A DNA stretch of 64,000 bases from Nelumbo lutea (taxonomy: Eukaryota; Streptophyta; Magnoliopsida; Proteales; Nelumbonaceae): NCBI GenBank assembly GCA_022828595.1, contig JAKGHH010000005.1, forward strand, positions 52,943,655-53,007,654, read 5' to 3'. Made by a program: the position numbers and the translations under genes. This document shows, one piece after another, positions 56,674-64,000 of this stretch. Within the stretch, counting starts at the first letter, position 1; each line of letters starts with the position of its first letter. The notes under the pieces were generated by a model, which saw only the letters and a program-made list of their open reading frames with translations, searched no databases and was not told the DNA's origin.

Positions 56674-57393
56674 TTACGGGTATTGGCCACGACCACCACC
56701 ATAGCCAGACCCATAACCAGAACCACTGCCATAGCCGGAACCATTTCCTGAACCTCCACCACCACCTCCTCCTCCTCCTTGACCACTACCATAACCTCCA
56801 CCATTTGCACCTCCACCAACACCATGGCCAGATCCACTACCGCTTCCTGAACCATAGCCAGACCCACTCCCATTCCCACTACCATAGCCGGCTCCACCAC
56901 CTCCTCCCCCACCACTTCCATAACCACTTCCACCGGCAGCTCCTCCGGCACCATATCCACTTCCACTCCCCGAACCATACCCACTACCATTTCCGGATCC
57001 ACGTCCAGAACCTCCACCTCCGCCGCCACCACCACCACTTCCATACCCACCACCTGCAACTACTTCAGATCCGTAACCGGAACCACTTCCACTTCCGGTT
57101 CCATAGCCAGAACCACTACCAGATCCTGATCCATACCCGGAACCACCTCCACCTCCACTACCCCCACCCCCACCACTTCCGTACCCTCCCCCTTGTGCCC
57201 CACCATAACCAGAACCGCTGCCTGAACCATAGCCGGAACCATATCCAGAGCCATTGCCCGAGCCGGCCCCTCCACCACCTCCACTACCTCCACCTCCTCC
57301 CCCTCCACTACCATAGGATATAGACCTAGCAGCAGAGAGCCCAAAGCTGAGTAGAACCAAGAAAGCAACAGCAACCGCCTTGGACCTAGCCAT
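56674..57393 (-). CDS. GRP-C2: secreted glycine-rich cell-wall-type protein
   Basis: 239 codons from the conserved MARSK start; an in-frame Met ten codons upstream is unlikely to be used. The signal peptide is MARSKAVAVAFLVLLSFGLS. Compared with GRP-C it has one Ser less at the signal-peptide end (LSAARS), plus changes such as GTGSGSG and SEVVAGG near the middle, where C reads GSGSGSG and SGVAAGG. The tail GGGRGQYP and (CT)n downstream tract are kept. The TATA box is mutated (TACAAATA), so expression may be reduced. It is otherwise a normal member of the array. Confidence 0.9.
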   Translation of the reverse strand: MARSKAVAVAFLVLLSFGLSAARSISYGSGGGGGGGSGGGGGAGSGNGSGYGSGYGSGSGSGYGGAQGGGYGSGGGGGSGGGGGSGYGSGSGSGSGYGTGSGSGSGYGSEVVAGGGYGSGGGGGGGGGSGRGSGNGSGYGSGSGSGYGAGGAAGGSGYGSGGGGGGGAGYGSGNGSGSGYGSGSGSGSGHGVGGGANGGGYGSGQGGGGGGGGGSGNGSGYGSGSGYGSGYGGGRGQYP

Positions 57394-57498
57394 CTTTGTA
57401 TCTAAGAAGGGAATTGGGACCACTCGGTAAACTACTTCAAGCTTAGACAGTAAACTTGAGAAAGGTGAGATCGATGCATAGCCAATGCAATGAGATGG

Positions 57499-57506
57499 TA
57501 TTTGTA
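57499..57506 (-). promoter_or_regulatory. Mutated TATA box of GRP-C2
   Basis: Reads TACAAATA on the minus strand where all other copies read TATAAATA, 106 bases before the ATG in otherwise conserved context. The upstream GTGTCCCATTGTTTACGAC motif (57587) is intact. Confidence 0.8.
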
Positions 57507-58194
57507 GACAAAATTTGGAAGCACGTCAAGGTGGCGAATGACAGAGTGAAGTTCCCGCAGTCTCTATCTTTATCCTTGATTCAATGGTGTCCCATTGTTT
57601 ACGACTTTTCCTTATAGCTAGTAGCAACTCGATAGCCTACATGTTACCTCTTCAATTTTCTATTGCTTTCTTTTGTTTTATTATAGTGATCGCTAGAAGG
57701 TCAAACAGAACCCCAAAGAAAAAACCCCAGTGAACCTTGGAAAAAAGAAAACGAAGGAGGGCTAATAAATTTTTAGTTCTAGGTTGCAACCGGGAGATTC
57801 GCCGCTTCCGATGTTGGGTGCTTGCATTCCTACGTCTCATGGGATTCACCAACTCCCACCATGTTAATGCTTGTTACAGATGGCTTGGTCGTGTTGAAAA
57901 AACAAGTGTCTAAGTCTAACTATGAATGGTTACTGACTCCATCACTCCACCGATTATTATCCCAAATCTTATTGCCTCCATTTCAGACTTAGTAGTCAGT
58001 TCGGCTAGAACTGAACCAACCCATTGTTCCTAAAAGACTTGTATAGCCTGGTCAGAAACCAGTCCTGCCGCTGTAATCCTACTCTCTCTCTCTCTAGTCT
58101 AGCAAACAATAGCTAGCTCATAGCTCAATAAAGCCAACAGTCCTGCCGCTGTAATACTATCTTGCCGCTGTAATACTATCTTATGCACGGTCAT

Positions 58195-58525
58195 CTTTTC
58201 CGGCCCCTAGTCAATGCTTGTAACTTGTAACCATGATATGACTGTCTTATGCAAGGTCATCTTTTTGCATTCGGTTAATATTTTTATCTGATTATTCTGT
58301 TGACTTGACTCAGTAAAAAAGTTTAAACTTTATAGTAGCTTACACTATGAAAACAAGGAAATAGGTTAGAAAAAGAGGATATCACTTCTTTCCATTTATA
58401 CGTATATCCTGGATCTTCAAAATCCACCACACAACTTAATTTGGTAGGTACCACGTTAGAAAAAGAGGATATTCATCATTCAACTAATAGGTACCACGTT
58501 AACTTACCCAATCTTAATTTGGTAG
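58195..58525. repeat. Conserved intergenic block a, copy 7, rearranged
   Basis: Contains ATCATTCAACTAATAGGTAC and CACGTTAACTTACCCAATC, with small internal direct repeats (GTTAGAAAAAGAGGATAT twice; CCGCTGTAATACTATCTT twice at about 58145-58182). It matches 39890-40200. Confidence 0.65.
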
Positions 58526-58642
58526 AGTAATTAAGTTTCGATTACACCAAAGCTCTATCTGAATCTATATATAGTTTGTTAGTGGAACTTCAGTCAATAA
58601 AATTATAAAATCAGGCTTGACTCGGCCTCTCCTACCCACAAA

Positions 58643-61180
58643 TAGGGGTGTTAATGGACCAGTTTTGGGTTTAATACAATCTGATCCAAGCCTTGTCAAA
58701 TCGGTTTTGGAGGGTCCATTATAGTTGTTGGATTGGACTAAATCCAAAATAAATTGTCAGTATTCTTATTGGTTTGAATTGACCCTAAACCAAAACCCAA
58801 ATAATTTGATTGCCAAACCCTACCGATTTGAAACCATCGAAAGTCGAAACTGAAACTGTCAGGCAGATCTTCTCTTCGATGATCTAAAGTAACTCTGTAA
58901 ATCTAGAAGACTGAACCAGGATTGTCTCAGCCTCTGGCAATCATCTTCTTTGGCAGCTCTTCTGTTCATCAATTTGAAGAAAATCTGGAAATCTAGAAGA
59001 CTAGAACCAGGATCCTTCGCTCTCTAGCAAGCATTTTCTCCTTTGCTTCAGGTTTCTCTCTCTCTCTGATTTTTTTTTTGTTCTATTTTTGGGTTTCTTT
59101 TGATAGATTCAAATATTCTTCTAATGTCACTCATGCCTCTATGCATTTGCTGGATTTACCACTCAATATTGAAACTCATTGTCAGATCCTTTCCAACTCC
59201 CTATTCCCGTGCATTTGCGGTTTGGTGATATCATTTTTGTTTATTTGTTTTACTTATTGTTATTTCATTTAATTTGTTTATTGATTCGTTGGCTATATCG
59301 TTTATTTTCATGTTTTAGTTGTTTTATTTGGATTTGAAGCGGACCATTTGACGTCTCTTGTTCCAGATATTTAATGTTCTATTTGATTTGATGTGACATT
59401 GAAAATGCAATCAATTCTAAAGATGTCAATGAAACATAGTGGCATCAACCTCTAGTCGAAGGAGCTTGTAGTAAAGAGACAAACAAGGTCATTTACCAAG
59501 ATGTCCTAAAATGAAGGAAATGTGTGCTAGTGAATGACAAGTTGAAGTGGAGTTTAAATTTAATCAAGATAGGAGCAAAATGGAGTTAGCAAAGATGATA
59601 ATGAGGCATGGGCATCCATTTAGCATAGTTGAAGTAGAATTTTTCAAATATTTTTTAATAATCTTCAGCCATCATTTATGTTTGTTTTTAAAAATATAAT
59701 AAAGAATAATGTCATGAAGATTTACTTAGATGAAAAGGAGAAGTTGTACAAATACTTTGATGGTTTGGATTGTCGGATTAGCTTAACCACTAATATGTGG
59801 ACTTCGGAATAGAATTTAGGGTATTGCTGTTTAACAACACATTTTATGGATGATGGGTGGGAGCTGAAGAAGAATGTTATTGCGTTTATGGCAGTTGAGT
59901 ATTTTCATGGTGGAAACACTCTGTACGAAGTTGTTATGGAGAGGTTGTTGGCTTTGAACATTGATAAAAAAATATATTCTATAATAGTTGGCAATGCCTC
60001 TAACAATGATGTTATAGTAGGGAGCTTAGGAATCGGCATTGTATTAAGGGTTTACTTCCATTAAATGGTGACCTATTTCATGTGAGATGTGTTGCTCATA
60101 TCTTCAATCTTATTGTGCAAGATGGATTGAGAGAAATATCACCATTGTTGCATAAGATTCAAAAAATTGCTAAATATGTAACTAACACCCCATAAGAAGA
60201 AAAAATTTGACAATGCAAGAATCCAAGCAAAAGCACAACATAAGAGAGGGGTGGTTGTTAGTTGTCCAACGGGATGGAACTCCACGTATGACATGTTGGA
60301 CATAGCTTTAGAGTTGAAAAAAGCATTTTGTCGACTAGTCGAGATCAACCGTGATTATAAGATTCTATCATCTGATGAGAAATGGGAGATGGTTTCAATG
60401 GTATGGGAATATTTGCAAGTTTTTTACATTTCCACAAAACACTTTTCTAGTACTTCTCCAACCTCAAGTGTTTTTTTCTTGATATTTGTACAGTCAATCT
60501 TCTGATGCTTCTGTGGCTAGATAATGAACATGAGTATGTTCATTCAATGACAAATAGAATTAAGCAAAAATTTGATAAATATTGGGATGATTGTTCTTTG
60601 GTGCTTGCGATTACAATTGTATTTGATCCCGAGTTCAAGATGGAAATTGTAACATATTACTACAATCTCATTTATGGAGAGACTATTGAGAGACATGCCA
60701 TAAGAGTTATAAAGGCAATGAATGACCTATATTTAGAGTATGTGGGTTTTGATACAAAGGATAAATCATTTGCAGGCTCTAGTATTGCATCTCAAACATT
60801 GAGGATTCGTGGTGTTGATTTTTTGAACGGTTTTGATTGGTAGTTGACTGAAAAGCATCTAGAATGTTGTTTACGAACTCAAAAGTTAAAGTTTGATCTT
60901 TATCTTGAAGAAAAACTGTTTCCTAGAGGTGAAGAGTTTCATATTTTTGATATTCTAGAGGAATTAATAGTCCCAAGTTTCCATAACTCTCTAGATTGGT
61001 ACGCGATATTTTGGCAATTCTAATATCTACTATATCATTCGAGAGAACATTTAGAATTGGGGGTAAACTAATGGATTAATATCGTATTTCATTACTTCCA
61101 GAAATAGTGGAGGATATTTTGTGGGCAAGACTGATTAGATGCTCCAACTACAAAAAGCAAGTTAAAAAATGGATCTTGAA
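58643..61180 (+). mobile_element. hAT element, RICESLEEPER/DAYSLEEPER type, degenerate
   Basis: The left terminus TAGGGGTGTTAATGGACC at 58643 has typical hAT form and resembles the MITE at 9553. GRP-C flank at about 40290 (CTCCTACCCAGGG) continues without the element, so it inserted after the B-C duplication or was lost from the other copy. I cannot find the right terminus, and the end given is the end of the coding remnant. Confidence 0.65.
59402..61180 (+). pseudogene. hAT transposase pseudogene (zinc finger BED RICESLEEPER-like)
   Basis: Fragments in different frames line up in order with plant RICESLEEPER-like hAT transposases: KLYKYFDGLDCRISLTTNMW followed by LGYCCLTTHFMDDGWELKK (about 59740-59880), FHVRCVAHIFNLIVQDGLRE (60078), GWNSTYDMLDIALELKKAF (60280), EKWEMVSMVWEYLQVFYIST, KQKFDKYWDDCSLVLAITIV (60562-60625), and a C-terminal dimerisation (hATC) region with RDILAILISTISFERTF (about 61000). 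Internal stops and at least three frame changes show it is dead. The BED zinc finger region is too decayed to call. Confidence 0.85.
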
Positions 61181-63060
61181 ATAGTTGTTCTCTCTCCTAT
61201 ATGTTTCTGTTTGTTTATGTTTTTATTTCTAATATGTGTTTTTAGTTGTGCATTATTATGTTTTAGAATTGGATATTGAAATAATTGCATTATTTATCTA
61301 ATTTGACTAAGCAAATGATTTATTTTAGGATACTGGGGCATATGCCATGCATCTAGGTAGGACATTTTTGCTTTAAATTCTGGTGCAAGGATTTCCACTA
61401 GTGTAAATGAATGAGAGTGGAAATATTCTGAGTGTAAATTCTAGTTAATTTTGCTTTAAATTTGATTTCTGATAATCTATTTGTCAAAAATAATTTGTGG
61501 ATAATTGCTGCACCCACAACACCCATCTAATCTTATTATGCTTTGTTGGGTTTAAGCTTTCTCTGAAATTGTTGCACGTAAATTTTGCTTTCTGAAGCAA
61601 AATGTCCATGAATTTTAATCTATTTATCACCTCTGCAAACATCATTATTTCTGCAGTCATCTGTGATAAAAAATAGTTTATGGACAATATTCTCAGATTC
61701 AGATTTGGATCAACACGGTGTTAGATCCAGCATCAGATCAAACTCAAGCCAGTTGTAGCTGAACCTAAGGCCTATTGGTGGATTCTGTAACTTCGCGAAC
61801 CTGCATTGAAAACCTTGAAAGAAGAAATTATAGCTAGAAAGTTTGCATATAAACATGAATGGTTCTTATTTTAAAAATATGGAACCAGAAATTTATTAAT
61901 TTTTAATATTACAAACTTATATAGTTTTAAAACATTTATAATTTTACACATATATATATATATGCATATGTTTAATATATGATAATTGATAAACATAAAT
62001 TATGACAAATTTTTTACTTGGAACTTTTAAATGAAAACATATTAAACATGAATACGCATATAATCAAATTTTTACCTTCTTATATTTATTTGACCAATTT
62101 TTTTGTTATATTTTATGTTCTTGGTTCCTAATCATACACAAACCATTCCCGTATCGTGTTTCTATCGAACAATTGTTTACTATGGGGAAATATGATCTAA
62201 AACAAGAACTAGTGGCCTATGAATCGATATGAGATCTTGACAGGAAGCAAAACCCATGAATTGGATCGCTATTTTCTAAGGAGGTGTTGACAATTTAGTT
62301 GGTTTTGCTTTTGAAAACAAAAAAACAAAAACCACTTGGATTGTTGATGTGGGATGTGGCAGTGTTGTTTTTGTTTTTGCCCAAGAGAGTGTTTGACAAC
62401 GTGGTTGATAACTTGATATAGATTAGCTATATAATTAATTCTTTCACATCGATTACGGTTGAGAAGACAATTACCATTAAACACAGAACCACTAACCCCA
62501 GTTGAGCGTGGCCTAGGAAGTTGAGCATACATATCCACCAGAGCTTTTTCTTTTATTAATATTTAATTAATTTTTAAAATCACACAACGTAAACCTTAGA
62601 ATAGGAGAAAGAAAACCCTAGAACATGAATGACCCATCTAGCCCACAAGCTTGGCCTAGTTGTATTAGGTTTTAGCTTGGGTAAGCTTTGAGCGGGTCAT
62701 ATTTATTTATTTGTTTATTTCTGTGTAAAAGAAAAGATGAATGCCGTTAATACTTTAATTTTGGAACTGATGGCTGTTATTTGCATGTTTAATACTAATT
62801 AATATTTGAGAAGAATTTGCCTTTTCATTTGGGGTGTTAAAAAATTGCAAAAGAGGCATGAACTAGTTTATTTAGATAATACATAAGAAGAGGAACCTTC
62901 TATACAACTGAACTGAGTGCACAAGCATATCACAGGTCAAATGGTCTTCTCCAATTCGATCATAGTGGTAGAAATGGAGGGGAGCGAACATTCGACAGTG
63001 ATCTTATTACATTTAATGCAAGTAAAGAAAAAGCACCATTGTTCAGACCTTGATATATTA
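61181..63060. other. Intergenic DNA between the hAT remnant and GRP-D
   Basis: AT-rich, with a TATATA run at 61951-61965. The minus-strand frames at 61484 and 62269 have no recognisable domain or homologue here. No gene is supported. Confidence 0.5.
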
Positions 63061-63086
63061 TTTTGTATGAGACTTGCATAAGCATT

Positions 63087-63770
63087 CTATGCATGTCCAC
63101 CACCATAGCCAGACCCATAACCAGAACCGTATCCAGAGCCACTACCATTGCCGGAGCCTTTTCCAGAACCACCACCTCCTCCTTGACCACTCCCATAACC
63201 TCCTCCACTGGCACCTCCACCAACACCATAGCCAGACCCGCTTCCACTACCTGAGCCATAGCCAGATCCACTCCCATTTCCACTGCCTGAGCCGCCTCCA
63301 CCACCACCTCCTCCACCGCTTCCATAACCATGTCCACCTGCTCCTCCAGCACCATATCCACTTCCGCCCCCAGAACCATATCCACTACCATTTCCAGCTC
63401 CATGTCCAGAGCCTTCACCTCCACCTCCACCACCTCCACTTCCATATCCACCTCCTGCAGCTACTCCAGATCCATAACCTGAGCCACTGCCACCTCCGGA
63501 ACCATATCCAGACCCATATCCGGATCCACCACCACCTCCACCACCCCTACCACTTCCATACCCTCCTCCTTGTGCCCCACCATAACCGGCACCATTCCCA
63601 GACCCATAGCCTGAACCGTAGCCAGAACCATGGTCCGATCCACCCCTACCACCACCTCCACTACCTCCCCCACCTCCCCCTCCACTGCCATAGGCCATAA
63701 ACCTAGCAGCAGAGGAGAGCTCAAGACTAACTAAAACCAACAACGCAAGAGCTACAACTTTGGATCTCAT
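63087..63770 (-). CDS. GRP-D: secreted glycine-rich cell-wall-type protein, divergent ends
   Basis: 227 codons. The signal peptide MRSKVVALALLVLVSLELSS lacks the Ala after Met that the other members have. The repeats are similar (GGGGGGSGGGG, GYGSGYGSG, GGAQGGGYGSG), with Asp and His interruptions such as GGSDHGSGYG. The C-terminus ends GGGHA and stops earlier, without the RGQYP tail shared by A, B, B2, C and C2. No (CT)n tract follows the stop. The TATA box is intact at 117 bases upstream. It is the oldest-looking intact member of the array. An extracellular structural role is likely from composition. Confidence 0.9.
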   Translation of the reverse strand: MRSKVVALALLVLVSLELSSAARFMAYGSGGGGGGGSGGGGRGGSDHGSGYGSGYGSGNGAGYGGAQGGGYGSGRGGGGGGGSGYGSGYGSGGGSGSGYGSGVAAGGGYGSGGGGGGGEGSGHGAGNGSGYGSGGGSGYGAGGAGGHGYGSGGGGGGGGGSGSGNGSGSGYGSGSGSGSGYGVGGGASGGGYGSGQGGGGGSGKGSGNGSGSGYGSGYGSGYGGGHA

Positions 63771-63886
63771 CTTTTACCTAAGATAGGACCGGGTTGGTTT
63801 ATCACCGGCTCAAACTAAAAGCAAAGAATTTGAGAAAGCTGAGAACGATTGATGTGTAGTGGCTGTAGCCATTGCAAAGGACCAGG

Positions 63887-63894
63887 TATTTATA
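63887..63894 (-). promoter_or_regulatory. TATA box of GRP-D
   Basis: TATAAATA on the minus strand, 117 bases before the ATG, in the family context CTGTCTATAAATACC. A GTGTCCCAT motif follows at 63992, cut by the window edge. Confidence 0.83.
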
Positions 63895-64000
63895 GACAGA
63901 ACTTGAAGAGCACATCGAGGCTGTGAGTGAACTGGACACTGAAGGAAAATTGCCCACGGTCTCATCTCATTTCAATTTTCAAGACTTATTAGTGTCCCAT

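Noticed and set aside
1..64000. CRISPR arrays, rRNA genes, riboswitches, bacterial operons
   Set aside because: None is seen; the repeats present are transposon ends, tandem duplications and coding repeats, and the window is plant nuclear DNA.

Overview
The window is nuclear DNA of a flowering plant; I cannot name the species. It is AT-rich, has one nuclear tRNA-Lys gene, and is crowded with plant-type transposons: a copia LTR element, Mutator-like, hAT-like and Tourist/Harbinger-like elements. No ordinary multi-exon housekeeping gene is intact here.

The backbone is a tandem array of seven related single-exon genes, all on the minus strand. They encode secreted glycine-rich, presumably cell-wall, proteins (GRPs). 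From left to right they are a wrecked pseudogene psi1 (13365-15045), A (23492-24241), B (28390-29046), C (38436-39158), B2 (45961-46617), C2 (56674-57393) and D (63087-63770). Each has an N-terminal signal peptide followed by Gly/Ser/Tyr repeats. Each also has a TATAAATA box about 105-117 bases before the ATG, except that in C2 the box is mutated and in B2 it has been pushed 5.9 kb away. Six of the seven have a (CT)n tract just after the stop codon. Two non-coding blocks recur between the genes, so the unit of duplication was gene plus regulatory flank. B and C were later copied together as a two-gene segment (about 24.8-40.2 kb to 41.0-58.5 kb).

The array has been remodelled by transposons. 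In psi1 a solo copia LTR sits in the coding region, and the LTR plus adjacent GRP sequence was then duplicated in tandem. In B2 a complete but decayed copia element (46632-52464, 5-bp target duplication) lies 14 bases upstream of the ATG. Between the genes lie Mutator-like elements, one of which carries an FHA2-like exon fragment that is itself split by a non-autonomous LTR element (16.0-20.1 kb). There are also hAT-like elements with readable 8-bp target duplications (2915-5023, 9553-9944, 32147-32887), a RICESLEEPER-type hAT transposase pseudogene (59402-61180), and many small MITEs.

Region by region: 1-9.1 kb is transposon-derived AT-rich DNA; 9.15 kb holds tRNA-Lys; 9.5-13 kb holds MITEs; 13.4-15.6 kb holds psi1; 15.6-20.1 kb holds nested transposons; 20.1-29.8 kb holds A and B; 30-37.5 kb is a transposon block; 37.9-40.2 kb holds C; 41-52.9 kb holds B2 with the copia element; 53-58.6 kb holds C2; 58.6-61.2 kb holds the hAT pseudogene; 63.1-64 kb holds D. 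All comparisons were made by eye without alignment software, so percentages and edges are approximate.
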